From Hyphomonadaceae bacterium BRH_c29 (GTDB lineage Bacteria; Pseudomonadota; Alphaproteobacteria; Caulobacterales; Hyphomonadaceae), in the NCBI GenBank assembly GCA_000961695.1, contig LADW01000068.1:17069-81068 (forward strand): a stretch of DNA of 64,000 nucleotides. Direction: 5' to 3'. Positions 19,367 to 27,881 of the stretch are shown piece after piece (position 1 is the stretch's first letter; each line of letters starts with the position of its first letter). A program made the position numbers and the translations under genes. The notes under the pieces are model-generated. The model searched no databases. It was not told the DNA's origin and saw only the letters and a list, made by a program, of their open reading frames with translations.

Positions 19367-20716
19367 CTATTCGTCGTCTTCCTTCAGCAGCTCCTCGCGG
19401 GAGACCGTCGTGTCGGTCACTTGGGCCTCGCCGAGGATGTAATCGACGACCTTGTCCTCATAGATCGGGGCGCGCAGCTGGGCCATCGCACCGGCGTTCT
19501 TCTGGAAGAACTCGATCACTTCGCGTTCCTGGCCCGGATACTGACGAGCTTCGCGGATCAGGGCCTGCTGGACCTCCTGCTCGGTGATGCGCACGTCATT
19601 AACGCGGCCGATCTCTGCCAGGACGAGGCCGAGGCGCACGCGGCGCTCAGCGATGTCGTGATATTCTTTTTTCAGGTCTTCTTCCGGCTTGTCCTTGTCG
19701 TCATCCGTGAGGCGGCCGGCATCCATTTCCTGCTGCAGCTGGCCCCAGATCTGCTGGAACTCTGCTTCCACCATATTCGGCGGCAGGTCGAAGCTGTGCG
19801 CTTCGTCCAGACGGTCGAGCAGGTCACGCTTCGCTTTGTTGCGTGATGCCTGGCTGAGTTCGCCCTTAAGCTGCTCGCTGATCAGACCCTTGAGCTGTTC
19901 GAGAGATTCGAGGCCAAGGCCCTTGGCGAACTCGTCGTCGATCTCGGCAACCTTCGGCGCGCGCACTTCGTGCACCTTGGTTTCGAACACGGCAGCTTTG
20001 CCGGCGAGGTCAGCGGACGGGTAATCTTCCGGGAAGCTGACTTCCAGGTTCTTCTCTTCACCGGTTTTCACGCCGACGAGCTGTTCTTCAAAGCCCGGGA
20101 TGAAACGGTTGGAGCCCAGCACGATGGTCTGCTGTTCAGCCGAACCGCCGTCAAAGGCCTCGCCGTCAATCTTGCCGACAAAGTCGATCACGACTGCGTC
20201 GCCGTCTTTTGCCTTCGCAGTTTTCGCGCGCGGCTCGTACTGTTTGTTCTGCTCGGCGAGGTTCTTGAGCGCCTCGTCGACCTGCTCGTCAGCCACTTCG
20301 GCGACCGGGCGGGTGACTTTCAGCGTCTTCACGTCAACCGGGGTGAACTCCGGCATCACGTCGACATGCATGTGATAAGCAAGGTCAGCCTCGCCTTTCA
20401 CGACGTCTTCCATATCCCCGTCCACGTGGACATTGGGCTGGCCCGCCGGGCGCAGTTCTGCGTCTTCCAAGGCCTTCTGGTTGGTCTCGTTGACCAGTTT
20501 GTCGATGATCTCGCCCATCAGGTCGCGGCCGAACATCTTGCGGACGTGCGCGGCAGGCACTTTGCCGGGGCGGAAGCCCTTGAGGTTCATATTCGGGCGG
20601 ATTTCCTCGATGCGGGCGTCGAGTTTCGACTGCAGCTCGCTCGCAGGCACCTTCACTTCGAAGGTACGGCTGAGCCCTTCTGCCTTCGTCTGGGTCACTT
20701 CCATCGGTTCATTCAT
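19367..20716 (-). CDS. tig: Trigger factor
   Basis: The 449-residue ribosome-associated chaperone meets nascent chains at the exit tunnel. The ribosome-docking motif GFRPGKVP is at about residue 47, the FKBP-like prolyl isomerase domain spans roughly 155 to 245 (DAVVIDFVGKIDGEAFDGG, PGFEEQLVGVKTGEE), and the helical arms run to the acidic C-terminus. The length is normal. A terminator follows. In many bacteria clpP and clpX follow tig, but here the flanking sequence is different. Confidence 0.97.
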   Translation of the reverse strand: MNEPMEVTQTKAEGLSRTFEVKVPASELQSKLDARIEEIRPNMNLKGFRPGKVPAAHVRKMFGRDLMGEIIDKLVNETNQKALEDAELRPAGQPNVHVDGDMEDVVKGEADLAYHMHVDVMPEFTPVDVKTLKVTRPVAEVADEQVDEALKNLAEQNKQYEPRAKTAKAKDGDAVVIDFVGKIDGEAFDGGSAEQQTIVLGSNRFIPGFEEQLVGVKTGEEKNLEVSFPEDYPSADLAGKAAVFETKVHEVRAPKVAEIDDEFAKGLGLESLEQLKGLISEQLKGELSQASRNKAKRDLLDRLDEAHSFDLPPNMVEAEFQQIWGQLQQEMDAGRLTDDDKDKPEEDLKKEYHDIAERRVRLGLVLAEIGRVNDVRITEQEVQQALIREARQYPGQEREVIEFFQKNAGAMAQLRAPIYEDKVVDYILGEAQVTDTTVSREELLKEDDE

Positions 20717-20959
20717 CCGTTCTGGCGATCACGGCCGGCATTGCCCTTCAGGCAGCCTGCTGATCTGTGTCTGAAGGGGCGGCTTATGTCATACGGCAAA
20801 CGCCCTGTCCACGCGGGTTCTGCGGGATTTTCAGTGGGGCCGGAGGGGCCATTGTGACGGGCCGCGCAGGGTCTGTTGGACAAAGCGATCCTAACTCTCC
20901 CGGCTGGCATACCAGACGTCGTTCAGGCTGGAAGAACCAAGACGCCCCTTCCGCGGCAA

Positions 20960-21181
20960 TCACTTCGCTCCGGACATCAGATGCATCTTGCAGGAAAGGC
21001 CTCCGAATTCCCGTCTAACGTATGGCTTGTAAGGCGCAAACTCCTGGAAAGACTTGAACGACTTGAATGGTTCGAATTTCGTTGATTGCATCGCGTCGGC
21101 CGTCGCGCAGGCCACATAGCCGTCGTTGTTCACGATAACGTCCTGATCGAACCAGCCCAGATGCGTACCGGAGCGGGACAT
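20960..21181 (-). CDS. Small protein resembling the end of a 4-fold beta flower protein
   Basis: The 73-residue frame includes GTHLGWFDQDVIVNNDGYVA followed by an alternating Phe/Lys run (FEPFKSFKSFQEFAPYKPY). From memory this order resembles the C-terminal part of small beta-flower domain proteins, which end in a similar hydrophobic/basic repeat. The N-terminal half of that family is missing, so the gene may be a truncated copy or a short variant. No good ribosome site is visible. Confidence is limited. Confidence 0.4.
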   Translation of the reverse strand: MSRSGTHLGWFDQDVIVNNDGYVACATADAMQSTKFEPFKSFKSFQEFAPYKPYVRREFGGLSCKMHLMSGAK

Positions 21182-21544
21182 AATAAGTTCATTCGATCGC
21201 GAGGCGGCTGGCTCTCGCTTGCACTTCGAGCATTCGGCCGTTCAAATCGATCCACTGTATCGATTTGTGCCGCGCAGCGGCACCTCGGTCGAATGGTGCG
21301 GATGACGCACCCCAATTTTAACTTAATCCTTTAATTACAAGCTTCTATGAAATTTCAACAACCGTTTTGTAGCACATTTTGTGCGCAATTTGTAGCACAA
21401 ATGGTGCGGCCAAAGATCAATCGGATATGCACTATTTATAGAAGGAAACCCGCTCAACTGTTCCCCGTCAGCGACCATGAGACAGATCGGGCAAATTGCT
21501 TAAGGAGGATTTCTGGCACATCGTAGCCCATCAAGGGGACGAAG
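21182..21544. other. Non-coding stretch with palindromes and a 23-bp tandem repeat
   Basis: No gene is visible. AAATCGAT and ATCGATTT flank 7 nt at 21244-21266. GTGCCGC/GCGGCAC form a tight hairpin at 21267-21283. An imperfect 23-bp tandem repeat (both copies starting TTTGTAGCACA) covers 21366-21411 in AT-rich sequence. The right edge probably includes the left end of the IS3-type element, whose terminal repeat I could not define. Confidence 0.5.
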
Positions 21545-21916
21545 ATGAGACAGAAATCCGGGCCGGACGGATCGGCCGAACGACATGTAAAAGAAATCCG
21601 CCGGAAGACCCGGCGCAAGTTCTCGGCTGAAGAGAAGATCCGGATTGTCCTTGAAGGCCTTCGCGGCGAGTACTCGATCGCCGAGCTGTGCCGGCGCGAG
21701 GGGATCGCGCAGGGCCTGTACTACACCTGGTCGAAGGAGTTCCTGGAAGCCGGCAAGCGGCGGCTCTCCGGCGATACCGAGCGCCAGGCGGCGTCCGGCG
21801 AGGTGAGCGGCCTGAAGCGTGAGATGCGCGATCTGAAGGAGGTCGTGGCCGACCTGACGCTGGAAAACCGCATCCTCAAAAAAAGCGTGACCGGGGATGG
21901 GGAGTCCGAAGAATGA
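21545..21916 (+). CDS. IS3-family transposase OrfA
   Basis: The 123-residue protein has the IS3 OrfA helix-turn-helix (RRKFSAEEKIRIVLEGLRGEYS, then SIAELCRREGIAQGLYYTWSKEF) and a coiled-coil leucine-zipper tail (LKREMRDLKEVVADLTLENRIL). In IS3 elements OrfA binds the ends and is fused to OrfB by a -1 frameshift. Its stop overlaps the orfB start by 4 nt (ATGA). The gene looks intact, but its partner is cut off about 100 bp later, so this copy cannot move on its own. Confidence 0.93.
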   Translation: MRQKSGPDGSAERHVKEIRRKTRRKFSAEEKIRIVLEGLRGEYSIAELCRREGIAQGLYYTWSKEFLEAGKRRLSGDTERQAASGEVSGLKREMRDLKEVVADLTLENRILKKSVTGDGESEE

Positions 21917-22016
21917 GATACCCCGCCTCCGAGAAACTGGAGATCATCCGGCTGGTCGAGAACTCGCACCAGCCCGTGAAGAAGACGCTCGATCAGATCG
22001 GCGTGTCGCGCCAGGC
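21913..22016 (+). pseudogene. IS3-family transposase OrfB, 5' fragment
   Basis: About 34 codons remain: a start MRYPASEKLEIIRLVENSHQ and the helix-turn-helix region PVKKTLDQIGVSR. IS3 OrfB should continue with the TTFYRWYDR-type segment and the DDE integrase core, but similarity stops at about 22016 and different DNA follows. The catalytic domain is absent from this window, so the element is dead in cis. Confidence 0.85.
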
Positions 22017-22072
22017 GCGAATGTCATTGCCTTGCTCGCCCCGAAGTCCCACCCAACCTTGGGGAGCGACGC

Positions 22073-25000
22073 ATGTTAGACCAACACACGCTGGAAGATG
22101 CTATCAGGACCGGCACCAAGTTGAGTGGCGCCAAGTACCTTGTCCCGGGGATCGCGCCGCCGGCATGGTACCACGACCCGCACGATCCCGCGTCGCCTCC
22201 TGGGAACGGCGACAGTTCGCTACCGCCCTTCCTGCTCGCCTTCTTCCAGCAAGAAGGCAGCGACGATGCTGCGAGCGCCTTGCTCGGGTTCGAACTATTG
22301 AGCCTCGCTGTCCGGCACCATTTCTTGGTAGGGCATGGCGAACGGCAGGAGACGATGCTCCACCGGAAGACTTGGGGGACTTTCGACGGGAAGAACACCT
22401 GCAAGGCCAGTGACCTCGCCAACGCGCTGCGCAAGGTCGCGAACGAAATCGCTTCCTCCGGTTCCCTCACCGGGACGCCTTCAAGGATTCCAGGATTGAA
22501 GCTGGTCGGGATCCGCATCGAAGGCGACCTGGACCTCTCCAAGCTCGACCTGCCTTTCTCGGTCCGCCTTGTTGGGTGCTGGATCGACGGGGCCTTGCTC
22601 ATGGACCGGACCAAGTTGGTTACCCTGGACCTGTCCGGGTCTGTCATATCGTTTGGTGCCAGCTGCAACTTCATGGAAGCAAAAGGCGCCCTACGCATCC
22701 GGCGCACCGTGCTCGGCGGGCCACTGGACCTCGGAGGCGCAACGATCCATGCAACCCTTGATGCCTCTGACTGTATTATCGTCCCAAAATTCCTGCCGCC
22801 ATCAAGTGTCGCCTTCGTGGGGGACCGAAACGCCCTGAACCTTTCCCAAGCAAGGATTGACAAGGAGGCGAGGCTAAACAGGGTACGGATTTATGGCGGC
22901 TTGAATCTCCGCAGCACGAACATAGGCGGGGCATTTTTCCTTGATGATGCGATTGTGTATTCCCCGATCGCCCTCGTGGAACTCATCGTCTTTGAAGAAA
23001 AAGGGTTGCGCCCTCCATCCGGCCCCCAGGTTACAGGTAGCGCGCCGTCCCAAGCAACCGGCAAGCCAGGCCAGTCCGGGCCAGGCAACCAGGACCCCAG
23101 TAGCGAAGCCCTCGGGAAACAGCAACAATATGCAGCCGCGTGGAATGAATGGGAAGCCTGCAAGGACAAGGAGGCTTCCATCGTGTGGCTCTTGCGAGGC
23201 CGCGATCCCGCACCCTATGCGTTGGAAGGGCTTGAACTCGAGCGCCTAGATGGCCTTGCAGCGTGGAGGGCGTCGATCGCAACACCAACCCACGGCAATC
23301 ATGCCTTGTTGAAATTGGTCAAGGAACATCCGGCATCGGCCTATTCAGCATTGAGAGGGTCAGGGTGCCACGTGAGCGGTGTTTGGTTCGCCCGCTCGTC
23401 GCTCTTTCTCGGGAGTGTCGTCTTGAAGAGCGCGACGATCGGTGACCGGGTCACGATGAATGGAAGCTGGTTCAGGCGCCATTCCATCGGCAAGCTGATT
23501 GAATTGTCGGGCATGAGCACGACAGACAAGGCGCTCGACCAATTCCTCCACAGCATGCAGCGCGCCCTCACCGAGGCTGGCCATGTGGATCCTGTGGACA
23601 GGCCAGGACTCGCCTTGGACCTGAGGGATTCCGAAATCAATGGAACCATAGACTTTCGCAAGGATTTCCGCGAGCTCCAGGACCCTCGACGCAAGGCCAA
23701 CCCTTGGCGTGAGAAACTCATTGCCCCGCTCGTCAAGGTATTACTCGACGGCGACAGTGATGCCCTCAAGGCGGTAGCCCTGTTCAACCCCGTCCAAGAG
23801 GACATTTTCAAGTACTGGAGCCGGACCCGTATCGTTGACCCGGACGGCGCCCAGGCACAACACGGAGCCGATCCAGGCCAAAAAGAACTCCTCACGCGCG
23901 CAGCATCATTTTCCGAAAGCATGGATCCGGGGAATTTCAAGTACCTCAGGGATATCGGCTACCTAGAACTCAAGAAGCAATCGGAACTGAGGCAAAGCCC
24001 CGGAGGCCCTTGGACAACCTGGCGATTGCAAATAATGCAATCGCTCGACCGGCCGCCAGCACGGCCCGCCAGCTACATCGACTCCCCCGAGCAGGTTGCG
24101 CTCGTCGGACAACTCCTGCCCAAGCTAGGAAAAGACACAGCGAGCATTGGCCGTCTCGCCTCCACCATCATTTCAGGCGAGATGGACATGTCCGGCGCCA
24201 AGGTCGGGGGGGGAATCCGGGCGAGGTTCGCCATCATGAATGTTTCGGGCGGGCGCCAGCACGACCGGGAGTTCAAGTTGGTAAACGCCACGGTCGCCGG
24301 CAACCTGGACCTGAGGAACACTGTCGGCTTTTGCAACATCGACGCCAAGCAACTCACCCTCGGCGGAAGCGTCCGCCTCACCGAGGACGCCTCGGACGAC
24401 CCCTTCATTGGCCGGACACGCCCCCAGCGAGAGCGAGCAAGCTTGGTGTTCTTGGCCCCGGGCAGCTTTGTCCCACGCCAAGCCACTAACAACCTCGAAC
24501 ACAAGTGGATCACACGCCACAGGTTCCAAGGAGCCACCATCGGGGGGGACGCCTATATGCTGTTTGACGACCAGCTCGGGCCATCCTTGGACTTCAGGTC
24601 CGCGACGATTGGAGGCCGCTTGTCTATCTTGCCAGCCCTTGGCGGCGTCGAACTGACAAGCCGTGAATATGCAGGCGAACGAACGGAAGACAGGAAACAC
24701 CGTCATTTCACGCCCGATCCGGGAACGCTGCCCGCCTGGGCATCCTGGCTCGCACGCGTGGCATGGCCCTTCCCAGGACAGCTGCGGCGCCTCCCCCTTC
24801 GCTTGGCCTCGGCACTCGGACTGGCTATCTCGCCATCCGCGCAAGCAGGCCAGCACCCAGCCTCCAAGCCGGCCAGCAGGTCCATGCCCAGCCGCTACTG
24901 GTTGGAGCGGATGGAAGGAACACTTGCCCGGGCGTCCTTGGAACCTCCAGCGCCTTACGCCAAGCCTCGCCGGCGAGACCGCTCAGCCCCCGGACGTTTC

Positions 25001-26101
25001 CCGTCCGTCGATTTGAGGTCTGCCGCTTCGAGCAGTTTCGAACACCCCCCATCGGCCTGGCCGGTACAAGACCATCTTCGCGTCGAGGGCTTCACCTATA
25101 AGTCAACCGCGCAACTCGGCCCACTCGTGCCTGCCAGGAGGATACTGCTCGACATGGTCGCCGACCGGTCAAGAAACAGCTTTAACCTCAGCATTTGGGC
25201 CTTCTTGGCGGCCATCCTGTCTTTTGTCGCACTTCTCAACTTGGATTGGTTGGAGCAGCTCATGCAGGCTGCCGGGCCTGTGAACAGTTTCTTGGTTGTC
25301 GTGACGTTCCTGCCCTGGTTCGCGCTCCTGCTCGTGAGCAGCGTCACGCAACCACCGGCCAACAGGTCTGTGATCCGCGCAACCGATTGGCTCATGCTCC
25401 AGCGTAGGAGGCTTAACACTGGCCGGCAGAACGCCACGCTCTATCCGTTCCAACCCTTCATACACGCGGCCGAATCCCTTCGGGTGGCCGGTCGTATCCG
25501 CGCGGCCAATACTGTAGAATTGGAGCGCCTTCGCCTTCGCCGGAAAATGCTATCCCGGCGACGTGACTTGCCCTTGATCGCCGCGCTCAAGGCTGCCGAC
25601 CTTGCCATGGAGTACGGCTACCGGCCGATGAGGTTGGTCATGCTGTTGTGGATCTTGGTCATTTTCGGCTCGCTGGTCGCGACAACGGCTGGAAAACGGG
25701 GAGGCGTCTCGAGGCAACTGCCCGCCTGTGTCAGCATGGGCCCAGCGCATGTGTTCAAGGCAGCCCCTCCTTGCGAGAATACGGATTTTGTTGTCGCAGC
25801 GCCGGAGTTCAGCCCCTTCTTGTATTCCATCGATGCATCGCTGCCCTTGGTTGACCTCGGGCAAGAAAAACACTGGACGGTTACGACGAACGGCTTGGCG
25901 CCCGTAAAGGGCGACATCTTGGAATGGATGGGCCAGGCGGCCCTTGGCCGTTGGCTCCTTGCAAGGCTCACCCCCATTTGGCAATGGTTCGGGCCTTGGT
26001 ACTTTGGCCTTGCCCGCCTCGTCGGGTGGGCACTGACTGCCATTGTCTCTGTCGCGATCGTGGCGCGCCTCGAAGCCTTGATTGCCCGCAACGAAGCATA
26101 G
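22073..26101 (+). CDS. Giant beta-solenoid membrane protein of unknown function
   Basis: I do not recognise a named function for this 1342-residue protein. Residues about 140-290, 410-500 and 700-850 are made of pentapeptide-like solenoid strands (GIRIEGDLDLSKLDL, GATIHATLDASDC, ATVAGNLDLRNTVGF, ATIGGRLSILPAL). Pro/Arg-rich linkers follow, then membrane helices at about 1040-1060, 1075-1095, 1190-1210 and 1310-1332. The segment FSPFLYSIDASLPLVDLGQEKHW before the last helix recurs in large pentapeptide-repeat membrane proteins of other bacteria. It starts 57 bp after the broken IS3 orfB, so the gene probably arrived with a recombination event. Solenoid plus membrane anchor suggests a sensor or scaffold; this is inference. 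Confidence 0.75.
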   Translation: MLDQHTLEDAIRTGTKLSGAKYLVPGIAPPAWYHDPHDPASPPGNGDSSLPPFLLAFFQQEGSDDAASALLGFELLSLAVRHHFLVGHGERQETMLHRKTWGTFDGKNTCKASDLANALRKVANEIASSGSLTGTPSRIPGLKLVGIRIEGDLDLSKLDLPFSVRLVGCWIDGALLMDRTKLVTLDLSGSVISFGASCNFMEAKGALRIRRTVLGGPLDLGGATIHATLDASDCIIVPKFLPPSSVAFVGDRNALNLSQARIDKEARLNRVRIYGGLNLRSTNIGGAFFLDDAIVYSPIALVELIVFEEKGLRPPSGPQVTGSAPSQATGKPGQSGPGNQDPSSEALGKQQQYAAAWNEWEACKDKEASIVWLLRGRDPAPYALEGLELERLDGLAAWRASIATPTHGNHALLKLVKEHPASAYSALRGSGCHVSGVWFARSSLFLGSVVLKSATIGDRVTMNGSWFRRHSIGKLIELSGMSTTDKALDQFLHSMQRALTEAGHVDPVDRPGLALDLRDSEINGTIDFRKDFRELQDPRRKANPWREKLIAPLVKVLLDGDSDALKAVALFNPVQEDIFKYWSRTRIVDPDGAQAQHGADPGQKELLTRAASFSESMDPGNFKYLRDIGYLELKKQSELRQSPGGPWTTWRLQIMQSLDRPPARPASYIDSPEQVALVGQLLPKLGKDTASIGRLASTIISGEMDMSGAKVGGGIRARFAIMNVSGGRQHDREFKLVNATVAGNLDLRNTVGFCNIDAKQLTLGGSVRLTEDASDDPFIGRTRPQRERASLVFLAPGSFVPRQATNNLEHKWITRHRFQGATIGGDAYMLFDDQLGPSLDFRSATIGGRLSILPALGGVELTSREYAGERTEDRKHRHFTPDPGTLPAWASWLARVAWPFPGQLRRLPLRLASALGLAISPSAQAGQHPASKPASRSMPSRYWLERMEGTLARASLEPPAPYAKPRRRDRSAPGRFPSVDLRSAASSSFEHPPSAWPVQDHLRVEGFTYKSTAQLGPLVPARRILLDMVADRSRNSFNLSIWAFLAAILSFVALLNLDWLEQLMQAAGPVNSFLVVVTFLPWFALLLVSSVTQPPANRSVIRATDWLMLQRRRLNTGRQNATLYPFQPFIHAAESLRVAGRIRAANTVELERLRLRRKMLSRRRDLPLIAALKAADLAMEYGYRPMRLVMLLWILVIFGSLVATTAGKRGGVSRQLPACVSMGPAHVFKAAPPCENTDFVVAAPEFSPFLYSIDASLPLVDLGQEKHWTVTTNGLAPVKGDILEWMGQAALGRWLLARLTPIWQWFGPWYFGLARLVGWALTAIVSVAIVARLEALIARNEA

Positions 26102-26129
26102 GCCTTCCGGGACAGGCTGGTCCAAGAGG

Positions 26130-27158
26130 CTAGGGACACGAGGCAGGCCGCCCCTTGGCGCCGGGGCCAAGCAGGTCATAGGCATCCGCGAGGCCCAGCC
26201 CCGGCCAAGGTTTCGGCCATACGACCGGATAATCTGCAGAAAACAGGCGGTCTCCATCTTCCAAGTCCCGCGAAACACCGACTTGCTGGATTGCGCCTGC
26301 ACGGTCGAGGTAGCGGACCTCGTCCCCGCAATAGCGGAATGAGACGGCCCGGCGCCATTGGTCGGACCGGTTTCCGCCGGCCCCATGGACGGTCTTTACA
26401 TGATGGATGATGACATCGCCTGGCTGGACATCAAAAGAGACAATGTCGAAATTGCCTGGGTTCGCTTCGATGTCCGGGCAACGGTTTTCCGGCGAAGACC
26501 GGATCGGGGTCTGGGACACAAACACATTCGGCGCATAGGTCTCGCCCCATTTATGAGAGCCGCGGACATATTGCATCACACCGCTTTCCAGTGTGGCCGG
26601 GTCGAGCGGGATCCAGACGATGACACACTGATCGCCTTCGATCTGAAAATAGGCAAGATCCTGATGGAAGGCGGTCTTCTGGCGGGTATGCGGCGCCTTC
26701 ACGAAGGTCGTGTCCTCCCAGAAATTGAGATACCGGGATCCAAGCAGGTTTGCGACGAGTCCGGGTAGCTGTGAATCGAAGGCGACTTCCCGCACGCCCC
26801 GATCGGATTTCCAGGCGGCCACGTCATAGAAGAACAGTCCGGTCTCGGACGATGCATCCTCCTCCAGCAGCGGGCGCGCAGCCTCGTCGCTGCGGACAAT
26901 CTCCTTCATCATCTTCATGTCGAACCGCTCGGCTGCGCCGGTATCGACCGGGCGTTCCGGGTCCCAGACCTGACGGGCGAGTTCCTCAAAATCATAACCG
27001 GTCTTCGATGTCCTGAGGCCCTCCATCTGACGCGCAACAGCGTTCCTGAGATGGTCCAACTCCCTGCTCGTCAGGACATGTCTCAGGCAGACGACACCGT
27101 CGGTCTCGAACGCCTCGCGTGCCTCTGGCGTCAGGTGCTTCAGTCGATCCTGGATCAT
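26130..27158 (-). CDS. Phytanoyl-CoA dioxygenase (PhyH) family protein
   Basis: The oxygenase of about 342 residues belongs to the Fe(II)/2-oxoglutarate-dependent PhyH family. The metal triad is visible as His and Asp in TAFHQDLAYF and the distal His in TVHGAGGN, with the 2-oxoglutarate-binding Arg likely in WRRAVSFRY. I chose the ATG at 27158, which overlaps the luxI stop by 4 nt; the frame could be extended to 27293. A luxI-phyH pair is a recurrent arrangement in sphingomonads and related bacteria, suggesting that it modifies or responds to the quorum signal. That role is inference. Confidence 0.88.
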   Translation of the reverse strand: MIQDRLKHLTPEAREAFETDGVVCLRHVLTSRELDHLRNAVARQMEGLRTSKTGYDFEELARQVWDPERPVDTGAAERFDMKMMKEIVRSDEAARPLLEEDASSETGLFFYDVAAWKSDRGVREVAFDSQLPGLVANLLGSRYLNFWEDTTFVKAPHTRQKTAFHQDLAYFQIEGDQCVIVWIPLDPATLESGVMQYVRGSHKWGETYAPNVFVSQTPIRSSPENRCPDIEANPGNFDIVSFDVQPGDVIIHHVKTVHGAGGNRSDQWRRAVSFRYCGDEVRYLDRAGAIQQVGVSRDLEDGDRLFSADYPVVWPKPWPGLGLADAYDLLGPGAKGRPASCP

Positions 27159-27805
27159 GCGATCCTCCCGGCTGAAGCTTTGTATTTTGGCGCCATGTAT
27201 TGGGCGACAATCGCTTCGGCATCGCGATAGCGATCCATTTGGAGGTCGAGCGTTTCCTTGTCGATCTGGGAGACGGCCGGGATCCAGGCCCAATTATCGC
27301 CCTCGCGCTTTGGCAGGCCAAGCGGCTCGGTTTTCCAGACCCGCTGAACGAGGTTGTAGAACTTCTGATGTGTCAGCCAGCTGAGACGGGTAATGCCATT
27401 GTCGAGGCAGAAGACCGTCAGTCCGAGCCCCAACCGGCAACGTATCCGAAAATCCTCCACCGGATCGGACATGAGAGACCGGTCGGTCACGAACCGCGAG
27501 CATTCCCAGACATCCCCAGCGACCGGGTAGGGCTGCAGGTCGCAATAGTCTGCAAACAGCTCACTCAGCATATGGGGACCGGTCGTCGGGTTCATGCGTG
27601 AGCTTGCGACAACCTCGCCATTGTCAGCCAGCACGACGACGTAAATCGTCTCGTCGGTATCAAACTGATCCTTGTCATAGCCTTTCTGGATACCCGGGAT
27701 GTCCCACCCCCATTCGTCCACGACAATGCGGTAGCGCATCCGGAACATCTCATCGAGCACGTCCCTATACGCCTCCCGGTTCCCGGCTGTGATGATCTTG
27801 AACAT
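27155..27805 (-). CDS. Acyl-homoserine-lactone synthase (LuxI family)
   Basis: This 216-residue enzyme makes an N-acyl-homoserine lactone from SAM and acyl-ACP or acyl-CoA. Conserved positions are the Arg and Trp of FRMRYRIVVDEWGWD, the Asp pair near YDKDQFDTDETIY, the Arg of ASSRMNPTTGPHML, and the Glu and Arg of WECSRFV. The length is typical. It lies 76 bp downstream of a luxR-type gene on the same strand and overlaps phyH by 4 nt. A GTCCCC/GGGGAC palindrome sits in the upstream gap. Acyl specificity cannot be read from sequence. Confidence 0.94.
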   Translation of the reverse strand: MFKIITAGNREAYRDVLDEMFRMRYRIVVDEWGWDIPGIQKGYDKDQFDTDETIYVVVLADNGEVVASSRMNPTTGPHMLSELFADYCDLQPYPVAGDVWECSRFVTDRSLMSDPVEDFRIRCRLGLGLTVFCLDNGITRLSWLTHQKFYNLVQRVWKTEPLGLPKREGDNWAWIPAVSQIDKETLDLQMDRYRDAEAIVAQYMAPKYKASAGRIA

Positions 27806-27861
27806 GCACCCTGCTCCTGCAATTCAGGCGCAAGTCTCGTTCTGATGGACCTTCGGGTAAT

Positions 27862-27877
27862 GTCCCCTTTCGGGGAC
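27862..27877 (-). promoter_or_regulatory. Candidate LuxR-type operator upstream of luxI
   Basis: GTCCCC-TTTC-GGGGAC is a perfect 16-bp palindrome located between the end of the luxR-type gene and the luxI start, 57 bp upstream of the ATG. It has no T-run, so it looks more like a protein-binding site than a terminator. Binding by the neighbouring LuxR protein is inferred. Confidence 0.45.
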
Positions 27878-27881
27878 TTGA

